DNA of 64,000 nucleotides from an uncultured beta proteobacterium (GCA_903859155.1 CAIOLO010000106.1:1-64000); one strand, 5' to 3'; positions 26,769 through 36,452 are shown, counted from the first letter of the stretch. Notes: a model not told the origin generated them from the letters alone. A program made the numbers and translations.

Positions 26769-27443
26769 TTGTTGCCGGAACATCGCGGCATACGCAGCTT
26801 CGTGCTGCGGCAGGGCCGCGTTTCGAACGCGCAGCGGCGCGCGCATGAAACACTGCTGCCGCTGTACGGGGTGGCGTATGCGCCGGCCCCGCTGGATCTG
26901 CCGGCCCTGTTCGCACGCGCAGCGCCGGTCATCCTGGAAATCGGCTTTGGCATGGGCGAAACCACGGCCACGCTCGCGGCCGCGCATCCTGACATCGATT
27001 ACCTCGCGATCGAAGTGCACACACCCGGTGTCGGCAGCCTTCTCAAGCTGATCGGTGAGCAGCGACTTGGCAACATCCGCATCATCCAGCACGATGCCAT
27101 CGAAGTGCTGCAGCAGATGGTGCCGCCGGACGCACTGGCCGGCGTCCACGTCTTCTTTCCCGACCCCTGGCCCAAGAAGCGCCACCACAAGCGGCGCCTG
27201 GTGCAACCGCCGTTGATCGCGCTGCTGGCGAGCCGCATGGCAGCCGGCGCCTATATGCACCTGGCCACCGATTGGGAGGAGTACGCACAGCAGATGCTCG
27301 GGGTGCTTGCCGCTGAACCGAGCCTGGTCAATACCGCGCAGGGGTTCGCACCCCGCCCGGGAGACCGTCCGCAAACGAAATTCGAGACGCGCGGGTTGCG
27401 GCTCGGTCACAAGGTTTGGGACCTGGTATTTCGCAAACGGTGA
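26769..27443 (+). CDS. trmB: tRNA (guanine-46-N7)-methyltransferase
   Basis: The 224-residue SAM-dependent enzyme makes m7G46 in the tRNA variable loop. The N-terminal [10 protein letters not shown], the SAM-binding EIGFGMGE (about 57-64) and the signature [15 protein letters not shown] (about 129-143) are all present. No ATG is available, so a TTG at 26769 (or the next codon, also TTG) is the start. It follows thiG by 13 bases, a common betaproteobacterial order, and is convergent with hemW. Confidence 0.95.
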   Translation: MLPEHRGIRSFVLRQGRVSNAQRRAHETLLPLYGVAYAPAPLDLPALFARAAPVILEIGFGMGETTATLAAAHPDIDYLAIEVHTPGVGSLLKLIGEQRLGNIRIIQHDAIEVLQQMVPPDALAGVHVFFPDPWPKKRHHKRRLVQPPLIALLASRMAAGAYMHLATDWEEYAQQMLGVLAAEPSLVNTAQGFAPRPGDRPQTKFETRGLRLGHKVWDLVFRKR

Positions 27444-27490
27444 AGGGTTGTTTCGTCGGTTGGCGGTGAGCGCATGAAAGCGCAGCGAGG

Positions 27491-28684
27491 TCAGCGCTTC
27501 TCCGGCAGAAAAATCTCCAGCAGATCATTGAGGAAGCGCCGCCCGAGATCGCTGGGGCGAATGCTCTGGTGATCGCGCACGATCAGGCCGCGCGCTTCGG
27601 CGCTGTCCAGCGGTTTGGCGGCCGCGCTGATCGGCATGCCGGTACGTTCCTGAAACAGCGGAACGGGAAAGCCCTCGGTCAGGCGCAGCGCGTTCATCAT
27701 GAATTCGAACACCGCATCGGGGCGTTGCAGGCGCGTTTCATCCAGCACCGGTTCGCCCGCGGCGACGCGCTTGAGGTATTCGCGCGGCTGCCGGGTCCGG
27801 GTCTGGCGCAGGATGCGATCCGGAAAGGACAGTTTTGAATGGGCACCGGCGCCCAGGCCGAGGTAATCGCCGAATTCCCAGTAGTTCATGTTATGGCGGC
27901 AGCGGCGGCCGGCGCGCGCAAATGCCGAGGTTTCGTATTGATCGAAGCCCGCCCCCGACACTGTGCCATGCACGCAATCCTCGATCGCCGCGGCGGCATC
28001 GGCATCGGGTATTTCCGGTGGCCGGCGATGGAACAGCGTGTCCGGTTCGATGGTGAGATGGTAGAAGGACAGGTGCGCCGTGTTCCACGCAACGGCCTCC
28101 TCGGCATCGCGGCGGGCCTCCTCGAGGGTTTGTCCGGGCAGCGCGTACATCACATCCAGATTGATATTGTCGAAGGCGCGCGCGGCGCTTTCGATGGCGC
28201 GCCGTGCTTCATCGCCGTCGTGTATGCGTCCCAGTGCCTTCAGATGGCGCGGGTTGAAGCTCTGGATGCCGATCGACAGGCGCGTGACGCCAGCGTTGCG
28301 GAAATCGCGGAACTTCTCCGCTTCGAAGGTGCCCGGGTTGGCCTCCAGCGTCACCTCGCAGTCGCCGGCGAGCGGCGCGCGTGCGCGTATGCCCGAGAGC
28401 AGCGAGTCAACCGTGCGCGCGGCGAACAGGCTCGGTGTTCCGCCGCCGATAAAGATGCTGTAGATGCGCCGGCCCCACACCAGCGGCAGGGACAACTCCA
28501 GATCGCCAAGCAGCGCCTCGCAATATTCATTCTGCGGAATTTCGCCCTTGCTTTCATGGGAATTGAAATCGCAGTACGGACACTTGCGCACGCACCAGGG
28601 GATGTGCAGGTACAGCGACAACGGCGGCAGCGTCTTCAGGCCTGGCGATGCCGCCGGTGATGCAAGCAGGATGGCCTCAGCCAT
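27491..28684 (-). CDS. hemW: HemW-type radical SAM protein (heme chaperone)
   Basis: The 397-residue protein belongs to the HemN-like radical SAM group now called HemW, which binds heme and delivers it to respiratory enzymes (established for E. coli and Lactococcus). The cluster motif is WCVRKCPYCDFNSH with the CxxxCxxC spacing. A further GGGTPSLF segment and the C-terminal HemN_C domain follow. True HemN has a longer N-terminus and an extra Cys, absent here. I used ATG 28684; an in-frame ATG at 28708 adds 8 residues. It lies 48 bases after pdxH. Confidence 0.92.
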   Translation of the reverse strand: MAEAILLASPAASPGLKTLPPLSLYLHIPWCVRKCPYCDFNSHESKGEIPQNEYCEALLGDLELSLPLVWGRRIYSIFIGGGTPSLFAARTVDSLLSGIRARAPLAGDCEVTLEANPGTFEAEKFRDFRNAGVTRLSIGIQSFNPRHLKALGRIHDGDEARRAIESAARAFDNINLDVMYALPGQTLEEARRDAEEAVAWNTAHLSFYHLTIEPDTLFHRRPPEIPDADAAAAIEDCVHGTVSGAGFDQYETSAFARAGRRCRHNMNYWEFGDYLGLGAGAHSKLSFPDRILRQTRTRQPREYLKRVAAGEPVLDETRLQRPDAVFEFMMNALRLTEGFPVPLFQERTGMPISAAAKPLDSAEARGLIVRDHQSIRPSDLGRRFLNDLLEIFLPEKR

Positions 28685-28732
28685 GTCGCCGCTTACCCTG
28701 GATGGCAAGGCGAATTGAAGGCGGCCGCAGCG

Positions 28733-29365
28733 TCAGGGCCCGAGTCTTTCGATGATCCAGCGAGCGCCCTCCAGCCGATAACTAACGCGGTCGTGCAGGC
28801 GGCTCGGGCGACCTTGCCAGAACTCGAACCAGTCGGGCACCACACGCAGGCCGCCCCAGAAGGGCGGACGCGACGGATGATCGCCGTGCCGGGCGGTGAC
28901 CGCGGCGAGCCTTTCTTCCAGGGATTTCCGGTCGGCAAGCACGCTGCTTTGCGGCGAGGCCCAGGCGCCCAGGCGGGCGCCCAGCGGGCGCGACCGGTAG
29001 TAGGCATCCGCTTCGGCATCGCTCACCGCTTCGACGCGGCCTTCGATGCGCACCTGCCGCTCCAGTTCATTCCAGCAGAAAAGCAGCGAGGCGCAGGGGT
29101 TGGCGCGCATTTCACGCGCCTTGCGGCTCTCCAGGTTGGTGTAGAAAACGAAGCCGCGCGCGTCCACTTCCTTGAGCAGCACCGCGCGCACCGAAGTCCT
29201 GCCGCCGCGTTCGGCCGTGGCCAGCGCCATGGAATTGGCCAGCGGCAATTTGCCGTCGATTGCCGCATTGAACCAGGTATTGAACTGTGCGAAGGGGTCT
29301 TGCGCGACCTCCTTCTCGTCCAGTCCGGCCAGCGTATATTCGTGACGCAGTGCTTCGAAGCTCAT
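28733..29365 (-). CDS. pdxH: pyridoxine/pyridoxamine 5'-phosphate oxidase
   Basis: The 210-residue FMN enzyme makes pyridoxal phosphate. The FMN and substrate contacts [26 protein letters not shown] and the C-terminal [17 protein letters not shown] (with the R-x-H pair) are intact. ATG 29365 was chosen for the usual start before [10 protein letters not shown] and because GGA lies 8 bases upstream; ATG 29371 and 29401 are in frame. It follows the MFS carrier by 66 bases on the same strand. Confidence 0.95.
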   Translation of the reverse strand: MSFEALRHEYTLAGLDEKEVAQDPFAQFNTWFNAAIDGKLPLANSMALATAERGGRTSVRAVLLKEVDARGFVFYTNLESRKAREMRANPCASLLFCWNELERQVRIEGRVEAVSDAEADAYYRSRPLGARLGAWASPQSSVLADRKSLEERLAAVTARHGDHPSRPPFWGGLRVVPDWFEFWQGRPSRLHDRVSYRLEGARWIIERLGP

Positions 29366-29431
29366 GATCATTCCGTTTGATGGTGTCGAGTCTAGACCCA
29401 AAAGGTATGCGGGGATATTTTCATCGCGGTC

Positions 29432-30652
29432 CTACCGACCCGCGGAGGGCTGGTCGCGCAACCGGCGGCCCGCAAAGCCGCCGCCGGCGAGCACCAGCGC
29501 GAACAGCCAGAACACCGCGGCCATGCCGGTCACCGCCGCCAGCGCGCCCATCAGTACCGGCATGAAGCTCTGGGTCGAGTACATCAGCGCCTGGCGCAAG
29601 CCGATGGCCTCGCCCACCCGTCCCGACGGCGCGTACTTGTGAATAAGTGATATGACCAGCGGTTGCGGGCAGCCCAGGCCCAGGCCGAGGAAAAAGGACA
29701 ATACCGTAAGCCCGAGCGCACTGTGCATGAGCGGAAACAGGCAGAACAGGACCCCGCCGTACATCAGGGTGGCGGTGATCATCAGCCAGGAATCGATACG
29801 CTTGATCATGGCCGGCAGGATGACGCGGATGAGCAGAAGCGCGAAGGAGAACGCCGCCATCACCACGCCGATGGCCGTGGCCGACAGGCCGATCGAGGTG
29901 CCATAGACCGGGATCAGGAAAGTGAACACTTCCCATCCCGCCGACAGCAGGCTGGTCAGCAGGAACAGCCAGACCAGGCGCCGGTCGCCCAGCAGGTCGA
30001 GGACGCGCTTGCGCGCGCCCGCATGCGCGTTGGGCGCCGGTCGCGGCAGCTCGAGGACGGACAGGCCGAGCACCGTCAGCGGGATCAGCGGCAGGATCGC
30101 CATCAGCAGGAAGGCGTAGCGGTGCCCCAGGTTGTCGATGATGATGCCCACCAGCAGCGGGCCGAGCAGGCCTGAGACCGAAAATCCCAGCGACAGCAGG
30201 TTGAAATTCAAGGCACGGTCCTCGGGGCGGCCGAAGCTGCCGGCCACATTCTGCAGCGCGATGTTGTAGAGCATGAAGCCGCAGCCGGTCAGAGTGGTGG
30301 CCACCAACAGCGCCGGGATTTGTGGCGCAAAATAGGGTATCCCGACACCCAGCGACATCAGCGCCGAACCGCATATCATCGGCATGCGCGCGCCGATGCG
30401 ATCGCTCAACCGGCCGGCGGATACCGCCAGCAACATGGGCAGCATGCCGTACAGTCCGCTGATCAGGCCCACCATCATGGTCGAGGCGCCCAGTTCGATG
30501 GCAAACAGCGTAGCCGCGACACGGTTGCCGGTGGCGACCGTGTGACACATGACGGATATGAATATCAGGAGATAGAGATTGCGCAACACAACCAGGCCCG
30601 CGGGGAGCATGCATTGTATCGCCGAAGGCGCGCACGCCAGCGGCGCGATCAT
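29432..30652 (-). CDS. MFS transporter (12 membrane segments)
   Basis: The 406-residue protein has about 12 hydrophobic segments and the MFS loop motif GRLSDRIGARMP between segments 2 and 3. It resembles drug or sugar efflux carriers of the MFS_1 group. The substrate cannot be assigned. The start is uncertain: ATG 30652 leaves only 17 bases to the divergent DUF2520 gene, while ATG 30610 starts nearer the first membrane helix. pdxH follows downstream. Confidence 0.85.
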   Translation of the reverse strand: MIAPLACAPSAIQCMLPAGLVVLRNLYLLIFISVMCHTVATGNRVAATLFAIELGASTMMVGLISGLYGMLPMLLAVSAGRLSDRIGARMPMICGSALMSLGVGIPYFAPQIPALLVATTLTGCGFMLYNIALQNVAGSFGRPEDRALNFNLLSLGFSVSGLLGPLLVGIIIDNLGHRYAFLLMAILPLIPLTVLGLSVLELPRPAPNAHAGARKRVLDLLGDRRLVWLFLLTSLLSAGWEVFTFLIPVYGTSIGLSATAIGVVMAAFSFALLLIRVILPAMIKRIDSWLMITATLMYGGVLFCLFPLMHSALGLTVLSFFLGLGLGCPQPLVISLIHKYAPSGRVGEAIGLRQALMYSTQSFMPVLMGALAAVTGMAAVFWLFALVLAGGGFAGRRLRDQPSAGR

Positions 30653-30669
30653 CCGCAGAGGGCGCAGAC

Positions 30670-31563
30670 ATGGCGCCGCCTGAGGACGGCGCCGTCGGTT
30701 TCATCGGCGCTGGGCGCGTCGGCCAGGCCTTGTCCCGCGCCTTCGCGCGCGCAGGCATTGCGGTGACCGCTGTGGCGAGCCGCAGCCGCGGCTCGGCCGA
30801 AGCGTTTGCCGCGCAAATCCCCGCATGCCGGGTGTTCGACCAGCCGCAGGCGGTGCTCGACAGCGCCAACACGATTTTTCTCAGCGTACCCGACGACGCG
30901 GTCGCATCCGTTGCGGCGTCGCTGCGCTGGCGCCCCGGCATGGCCGCGGTGCATTGCAGCGGCGCAAGCGAACTCAGCGTGCTGGCGGCGGTGCGCGCGG
31001 CCGGCGCGCAGGTCGGGAGCTTCCATCCCCTCTTGATGTTCGCCGATCCCGAGGTGGCCGCTGCCGCGCTGCCCGGCTGTGCCATAGCGCTGGAAGCCGA
31101 GGGGCCGCTGCTGCATCGTCTGGAAGCCATGGTGAGCGCAATCGGCGCGCAAACGCTGCGGGTGCCGCCCGGCGCGCGCGCCGCCTATCACGCTGCTTCG
31201 CACTATGGTGCTGCGTTCCTGTGCGTGTTGCTGGCCGAGGGCATGAAAATATTTGATGCAGCGGGCATGAGCGGCGATCTGCCGCGCAAGGCACTGCTGT
31301 CGCTGGCGCGCGGCACGCTCGACACGCTGGAACATAACGATCCGGCCCGCGCCATGGCAGGGGTCTATGCGCGCGGCGACAGCGGCACCGCCGCGCGCCA
31401 TCTGCTGGCCTTGGAGGGGGTGAGTCCCGAAATTGCCGCGCTCTACCGCACGCTCGCGCTGCGCAGTGTGGCACTTGCCCAAGAGGCCAAACGAATCGAC
31501 CGGGAGAGCGCCGATTCGCTGCGAAAGCTATTGCAGGCGAACGAAAACCGGGGGGCAGCTTAA
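30670..31563 (+). CDS. Rossmann / DUF2520 domain protein
   Basis: The 297-residue protein has an N-terminal NAD(P)-binding Rossmann domain (VGFIGAGRVGQALSRAF, about 9-25) and a C-terminal helical DUF2520 domain (about 150-280), with the conserved GSFHPL and AAYHAASHYGA segments. The architecture resembles ketopantoate reductase and pyrroline-carboxylate reductase, so it is probably an oxidoreductase with an unknown substrate. It is divergent from the MFS gene and ends just before the palindrome cluster. Confidence 0.85.
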   Translation: MAPPEDGAVGFIGAGRVGQALSRAFARAGIAVTAVASRSRGSAEAFAAQIPACRVFDQPQAVLDSANTIFLSVPDDAVASVAASLRWRPGMAAVHCSGASELSVLAAVRAAGAQVGSFHPLLMFADPEVAAAALPGCAIALEAEGPLLHRLEAMVSAIGAQTLRVPPGARAAYHAASHYGAAFLCVLLAEGMKIFDAAGMSGDLPRKALLSLARGTLDTLEHNDPARAMAGVYARGDSGTAARHLLALEGVSPEIAALYRTLALRSVALAQEAKRIDRESADSLRKLLQANENRGAA

Positions 31564-31572
31564 TAACGAAAA

Positions 31573-31784
31573 GGCGGGTTTAATAAAGACCGCCGTTTGC
31601 GTGCGGATGGCATCATCATCCGCACGCAAACGACGGTCCGCACGGACGGGTTTATCGTCCGTGCAGGTTTTGGCAAAACCTGCAATCTGCATGCGGTAAT
31701 CGCGGATTTGCCAAAACCTGCGCGCTACGCGCGTCAACCTCGCTTTCTGCACGGATACACACCATCCGTGCAGAAAGCGAGGTT
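31573..31784. repeat. cluster of six overlapping perfect palindromes
   Basis: The gap between convergent genes is almost entirely inverted repeats. (A) GGCGG 31573-31577 pairs with 31590-31594. (B) A 15-base perfect arm 31595-31609 pairs with 31617-31631; it grows to 22 bases with one mismatch (31588/31638). (C) GCACGGACG 31640-31648 pairs with 31656-31664. (D) GCAGGTTTT 31663-31671 pairs with 31675-31683, or, in competition, the 15-base arm 31663-31677 pairs with 31707-31721. (E) GCGCG 31720-31724 pairs with 31728-31732. (F) A 21-base perfect arm 31736-31756 pairs with 31764-31784. Loops in B, C and F are all 7 bases. No T tract marks a normal terminator. Confidence 0.85.
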
Positions 31785-31845
31785 TCTTGTGTCCGTATCG
31801 GAACGATTGACGCTGTATTGGGGCCTGTAGCCGCGAATTTGAAAA

Positions 31846-32772
31846 CTACAACGCCCTGAAGTATTCCGCGATGCGCCGCCGCATTGCCGCCTCGGGCAGC
31901 GCGCCGGTGGCCGCGCCCAGGTTGTCGGCCACATGCACGGGGCTGCGCGTTCCGGGGATCACGCAGGTGACCGCGGGATGCGCAATGATCCATTTGAGGA
32001 ACAGCTGCGCCCAGCTCTTGGCGCCGATGTCCGCGGCAAACGGCGGCAGTGGTTTGCCTTTCACGCGGGCAAACATCGCCCCTTCGGCAAACGGCCGGTT
32101 GATGATGACGGCGACGCCGCTCTCCAGTGCCGCAGACAGCAGGCGCTGTTCGGCCTGCGGCTCGGCGATCGAGTAATTCACCTGCATGAAATCGACATCG
32201 GCGGAGCGGATGGCCTTTTCCAGGTCCGCATGGGCGCCGGCTTGGTAATGCGTCACGCCCAGATAGCGCACCAGACCTTCCTTTTTCCAGCCGCGCAGTG
32301 TCGGCAGGTGCGTGCCGGTATCGACCAGGTTGTGCACCTGCATCAGGTCCAGCGGCCCCTTGAGGCCGCTGCGCAGTTTTTTTATGGAATCGCGCATCTG
32401 CTGGATGCCGGCTTCGCGGCCCTGCGTCCACACCTTGGTGGCGACGAACAGGCGCTTGTGCAGGTCCAGTTCGGCGGCCACATCGCCGGTGACCGTTTCC
32501 GAGGATCCGTACATCGGCGAGGAGTCGACCAGTTCTCCGCCGAGATCTGCGAACACCCTGAGGGTTTCCTTCGCCTCGGCGCGCGCGGCACTGTCATTGG
32601 CGACATCGAAAACCTGCCAGGTTCCGAGGCCCACGGCGCAAATTTTTTCTCCGGTGCGCGGAATGGCGCGCTTCATGCGCGCGCCCTGCGCCAGGCCGGT
32701 CGGCGCGAGTACGCACAGCGGCGCGGCGAGGGTTGCGGCGAGCAGCGTGCGGCGGGTGCGAAGGCGATCCAT
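31846..32772 (-). CDS. Tat-exported aldo/keto reductase
   Basis: The 308-residue product has a twin-arginine signal (RTRRTLLAATLAAPL, ending near ALAQG), so it is predicted to fold with cofactor and then be exported. The AKR barrel follows, with the catalytic tetrad visible: Asp in LVDSSPMYG, Tyr in the same segment, Lys in FVATKVW and His in MQVHN. The C-terminal IPGTRSP segment binds NADPH in the family. ATG 32772 was chosen to start at the signal; the frame extends to 32928 without protein-like character. The substrate is unknown. Confidence 0.85.
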   Translation of the reverse strand: MDRLRTRRTLLAATLAAPLCVLAPTGLAQGARMKRAIPRTGEKICAVGLGTWQVFDVANDSAARAEAKETLRVFADLGGELVDSSPMYGSSETVTGDVAAELDLHKRLFVATKVWTQGREAGIQQMRDSIKKLRSGLKGPLDLMQVHNLVDTGTHLPTLRGWKKEGLVRYLGVTHYQAGAHADLEKAIRSADVDFMQVNYSIAEPQAEQRLLSAALESGVAVIINRPFAEGAMFARVKGKPLPPFAADIGAKSWAQLFLKWIIAHPAVTCVIPGTRSPVHVADNLGAATGALPEAAMRRRIAEYFRAL

Positions 32773-32978
32773 GGAGAATTCATACTGGCGGCGTCCATGA
32801 TCGCAGAAAGGCGCGGTCCGCGCACAGGGGGCTAGTGCCGGGTGCCGCGAATTACACACGGTGGGCCGGCGCGTTGATCTCGCAGCAATGCTCATCCGGA
32901 ACCGCAACGCCATGCAATGCTTCGACAAGCCGCGGGCGCGCCGTTACCATGCGTGGGTAATTTATCCGGAGTGCGAAG

Positions 32979-33884
32979 ATGAAGGCGATTGTGGTCGGTC
33001 TGGGCCTCGGGGAGATTCCCTATCTGCTGGATTTCGTCGAAATCACCTGGCGCGTGGCGTTGGTACTGATCCTCTCCTGGGTGCTGTGGTCGGTCTGCAA
33101 GCACCTGATCATGCACCTGCGCGAGCGCGCGGAGGCGCGCGGCGCGAGCGCCGACGAGTTGAAGCGCATCGACACCATGACCCAGGTGTTCCGCTATGTG
33201 GCGCGCGTGGTGATCATTGTCGTCACCGTCATGCTGCTGCTGGGCGAGCTCGGGATATCCATCGCGCCGCTGCTGGCCACGGCCAGCATAGCGGGCATCG
33301 CCATCGGCTTTGGCGTGCAGGCACTGGTCAAGGACTATTTCACCGGCATGGTCCTGCTGCTGGAGAACCAGATCCGCAATGGCGATTACGTCGATGTCGC
33401 CGGCAAATCCGGCACCGTCGAGGAGGTGACGCTGCGCTACGTGCGGCTGCGCGATTACGACGGCGTGGTGCACTTCATTCCCAACGGGCTTATCACCACG
33501 GTAAGCAACCGCAGCATTGAATATGCCAACGCGGTGGTGAGCATCAACATCGCGCACGGCAACGATATCGACACCGCATGCGCCGCGTTGCGGGAAGCCG
33601 GTGCCGCGCTGCGTGCCGATCCGCAATTCGCGGCCGCCATCCTCGGCGAGCTCGACATTGCCGGGGTCGAACAGTGGAGCGATTCGGGAATGATGCTGCG
33701 CGCGCGATTCAAGGTGTGGCCGCAGGAGATGGTTGCGGTAAAGCGCGAACTGCTCAAACGGGTGAAAGCGGTTTTCCTGGCGCGCGGCATCGATCTTCCC
33801 TGCGCCCAGATGGTGCTGGTCGGCGGCAAAGCCTCGGACCGGCCGCTGCGGGTGGCGCTGAACGAGAACCGCGAAGGCGGCTGA
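32979..33884 (+). CDS. MscS-family mechanosensitive channel
   Basis: The 301-residue inner-membrane protein has three hydrophobic segments. The third is Gly/Ala rich (APLLATASIAGIAIGFGVQALVKDYFTG, about 95-122), the pore helix of MscS. A beta domain (about 123-175, GDYVDVAGKSGTVEEVTLRYVRLRDYDG) and a C-terminal alpha-beta domain follow. It would open under membrane tension to release osmolytes. GGAG lies 9 bases before the ATG. It is divergent from the aldo/keto reductase. Confidence 0.92.
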   Translation: MKAIVVGLGLGEIPYLLDFVEITWRVALVLILSWVLWSVCKHLIMHLRERAEARGASADELKRIDTMTQVFRYVARVVIIVVTVMLLLGELGISIAPLLATASIAGIAIGFGVQALVKDYFTGMVLLLENQIRNGDYVDVAGKSGTVEEVTLRYVRLRDYDGVVHFIPNGLITTVSNRSIEYANAVVSINIAHGNDIDTACAALREAGAALRADPQFAAAILGELDIAGVEQWSDSGMMLRARFKVWPQEMVAVKRELLKRVKAVFLARGIDLPCAQMVLVGGKASDRPLRVALNENREGG

Positions 33885-34035
33885 TATTTCGTTGTTGCGG
33901 CCCCGGCCGGGATGAGACTGGCGAACCCCGACAGATGTCGCCGCTCCCGGCACGGCGCCGCCGGCCGGCAGGACGGCCATTTCTATCTGCTAAACTGAAT
34001 TTTCATCGCATTACGTGCATCGCACCCGGTTGACC

Positions 34036-34467
34036 ATGGCATTGAGCAAAACTCTCGGCAAAGGCGGATTCGGCAAAGCGGTCAAGTCCACGCGCGCCGC
34101 CGCGCCGCCTGACGCGCCGCTGAAGGCGATGTCGCTGCTCGGCCGCTGGGGCAGGGTGGCGCAGGGCCATGTGGCTTTTGGCGGCGGTTGTTCCTGCGGC
34201 GGCGGCATGGGCCCGGTTCACATGAGCGAGATGGAGATTCACGTGATGGATTACCTCGCCGCCAAGTACGCCGGCAATGCCGCGATCCAGTCGTTGCTGG
34301 TCGAACAGGCCGGGTACCGGCCCAATGAAGCGGGCAACCTCGGCGAAGTTCTCAAAGCCATCGCCATGCGTTCGGTCGGGGCGATAAAAAATGAGGACCA
34401 GCTCTCTATGCTCGCCGACCTGGAGCGCAGCATCGAGTCGCTGGACGAAATCACCCAGGGACGCTAG
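34036..34467 (+). CDS. hypothetical protein with a Gly/Cys-rich loop
   Basis: The 143-residue protein is not recognised. Residues about 48-64 contain GHVAFGGGCSCGGGMGP, a Gly-rich loop with a C-x-C pair that could bind metal. The rest is helical (EMEIHVMDYLAAKYAGN and LADLERSIESLDEI). No signal peptide is seen. ATG 34036 was chosen over GTG/ATG codons upstream because the N-terminus MALSKTLGKGGFGKAVKS is compact; 34015 is the alternative. Its last 4 bases overlap the convergent DUF457 gene end. Codon use is normal for the region. Confidence 0.65.
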   Translation: MALSKTLGKGGFGKAVKSTRAAAPPDAPLKAMSLLGRWGRVAQGHVAFGGGCSCGGGMGPVHMSEMEIHVMDYLAAKYAGNAAIQSLLVEQAGYRPNEAGNLGEVLKAIAMRSVGAIKNEDQLSMLADLERSIESLDEITQGR

Positions 34468-35522
34468 TCGAGTGGCGTGCGCTCCGCTTCGCCGCTCAGG
34501 CGATAGCGCTGCCAGTCGCCGCCGGGCGCCCGGCACAGGCCGAAGCGGAACGGATTGAACGAGGTTCCGGGTCGGACAAAGCGCAGATCCTGGAACCAGG
34601 CGCACTCCAATGGATTGTGTTCGACGCGCAACAGCGCCGGGTACTGCGCGAACCAGCGAAAAAACTCCATCTCGGGACTCATCCAGGCTTCGCGCGCGAG
34701 GAGGGCATCCTCGGGGAGGCTGCCGAGTAGGGCGGCGCGGTTCCAGATGGGGGCCGAGAGCGGATTGAACGGCGCGTCAAGCCGCGCAATAAAGCCGCCC
34801 TCCGGCCCGGGGTCGGTGGCAATTTCCTGTCGTCTCAAATTGACGAATGCCCAGCGGTAGTCGCCGTTCTTCTCCACCATCACCATCCAGTTGAGGGGCG
34901 ACACGGCACTGGGCTGCACCGTCACGTGCGCGCCGCTGATGTCTTTTTCGCGGGCATACTGTTGGCCAAAGTCGACGGCCTGCGAGCGCCACGCCGCCTG
35001 CATGCCGACGTAGGCAAAAAGCGCCAGGCTGGCGATGATGGCGGGGCGGCGCGATCCCTTCCACACAAGCGAAGCCGCCAGTCCCGCGAGGATGATCCCG
35101 GAAAACCACAGGTCGATGATGAAGGTGGTGCCCCAGGCGACGCGCCGGTCGGAAAACGGGGCAAAGATCATGGTGCCGTAATTGGTGATCAGGTCGCCCA
35201 GAATGTGCGCGACTATGCCCAGTGCGGCAACCCCCGCGTAATTGCGCCAGGCGCCCGGCCGGCGAAAGCACAGCGCCGCCAGGCCCGCCAGCAGCAGCGC
35301 CCACAGCGGCATCATCAGCAGGGAATGCGTGAGGCCGCGATGATGCAGCAGGTAGGCAAATGACGAATAGAAACTGACGACGAAATCGCCGTCGGGAAAT
35401 GCCGCGGCGAGCGTGCACAGGCTCACGCGCTGCCATAGCGGCGGATCCTCCGGGCACGGCGATGAGCGGGCCGTGGCCCGCGCAAACAATGCGCCCGACA
35501 GTGCGTGGGTCAGCGTGTCCAA
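34464..35522 (-). CDS. DUF457 family membrane-bound metal-dependent hydrolase (YdjM-like)
   Basis: The 352-residue protein begins MDTLTHALSGALFA and has HRGLTHSLL and HILGDLITNYGT, the His/Asp motifs of the YdjM/YfhO-type DUF457 family that probably bind a metal at the membrane. About five membrane helices occupy residues 35-180, followed by a soluble C-terminal half. The in vivo reaction is unknown. It ends convergently with the small Gly/Cys protein. Confidence 0.85.
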   Translation of the reverse strand: MDTLTHALSGALFARATARSSPCPEDPPLWQRVSLCTLAAAFPDGDFVVSFYSSFAYLLHHRGLTHSLLMMPLWALLLAGLAALCFRRPGAWRNYAGVAALGIVAHILGDLITNYGTMIFAPFSDRRVAWGTTFIIDLWFSGIILAGLAASLVWKGSRRPAIIASLALFAYVGMQAAWRSQAVDFGQQYAREKDISGAHVTVQPSAVSPLNWMVMVEKNGDYRWAFVNLRRQEIATDPGPEGGFIARLDAPFNPLSAPIWNRAALLGSLPEDALLAREAWMSPEMEFFRWFAQYPALLRVEHNPLECAWFQDLRFVRPGTSFNPFRFGLCRAPGGDWQRYRLSGEAERTPLD

Positions 35523-35579
35523 GGCCTGCGCATCACCGTGTCAGTCCTGCGCCGGGCCTCGCGGCGGCCATGGGTGGTG

Positions 35580-36452
35580 TTACTGCGCGCGGTTCTTCAG
35601 CGCGGCGATGCGTTCCTCGATGGGCGGGTGGGTCGAGAACAGCGCCATGATGCCGCCCTTGTCGGTGATGCCGCTCGCTGCCATGGATTGCGGCAGCGCG
35701 CCGGGCTCCAGTCCGCCCAGGCGCGCGAGCGCATTGACCATCGGCGTGGGCGAGCCCAGCAGTTGCGCGGAGGCCGCATCGGCGCGAAATTCGCGGCGGC
35801 GCGAGAACCAGGCGACGATCATCGAGGCAAGTATGCCCAGCAGTATCTGGCAGATGAACGAAGCGATGTAATAGCCCATGCCCACGCCGCGTTCGGTTTT
35901 GAAGATCACCTTGTCGACGAAATAGCCGACCACCTTGGACAAGAAGATGACGAAGGTATTGACCACGCCCTGAATCAGGGTGAGGGTGATCATGTCGCCG
36001 TTGGCGACGTGGCCGATCTCATGGCCGAGCACCGCACCGACTTCCTCGCGGCTCATCGATTGCAGCAGGCCGCTGGAGACCGCCACCAGTGCGTCGTTCT
36101 TGAAGGCGCCGGTGGCAAAGGCGTTGGGCTCGCCTTCGTAGACCGCCACCTCGGGGTGGCCGATGCCGGCCTTGTCGGCAAGTGAATGCACGGTCTGCAC
36201 CAGCCAGTATTCGGTGGAACCTTCCGATCCGTCGATGACGCGCGCGCCGGTGGACCATTTGGCCATCGGCTTGGAGATCATCAGCGAGAACAGCGATCCG
36301 CCAAAGCCCACCACCAGCGAGAAGCCCAGCAGCACTTGGTAATTGATGCCGCTTTCAGTCAGGAAACGATCCAGTCCGAGCACCGATAGGACGATGGACA
36401 GCACCAGCATCACGGCAATGTTGGTCACCAGGAACAGGAAAATCCGCTTCAT
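35580..36452 (-). CDS. htpX: membrane protease HtpX
   Basis: The 290-residue M48 zinc metalloprotease degrades damaged inner-membrane proteins together with FtsH. Four hydrophobic segments frame the HEIGH motif ([13 protein letters not shown], near 143-155), and the third zinc ligand Glu is in [15 protein letters not shown]. The length is close to E. coli HtpX (293). No recognisable heat-shock promoter was seen in the 240-base divergent region upstream. Confidence 0.95.
   Translation of the reverse strand: MKRIFLFLVTNIAVMLVLSIVLSVLGLDRFLTESGINYQVLLGFSLVVGFGGSLFSLMISKPMAKWSTGARVIDGSEGSTEYWLVQTVHSLADKAGIGHPEVAVYEGEPNAFATGAFKNDALVAVSSGLLQSMSREEVGAVLGHEIGHVANGDMITLTLIQGVVNTFVIFLSKVVGYFVDKVIFKTERGVGMGYYIASFICQILLGILASMIVAWFSRRREFRADAASAQLLGSPTPMVNALARLGGLEPGALPQSMAASGITDKGGIMALFSTHPPIEERIAALKNRAQ

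Noticed and set aside
31573-31784. CRISPR array
   Set aside because: The repeats are inverted and of differing length, not direct repeats of constant size with unique spacers, and no cas genes are present.
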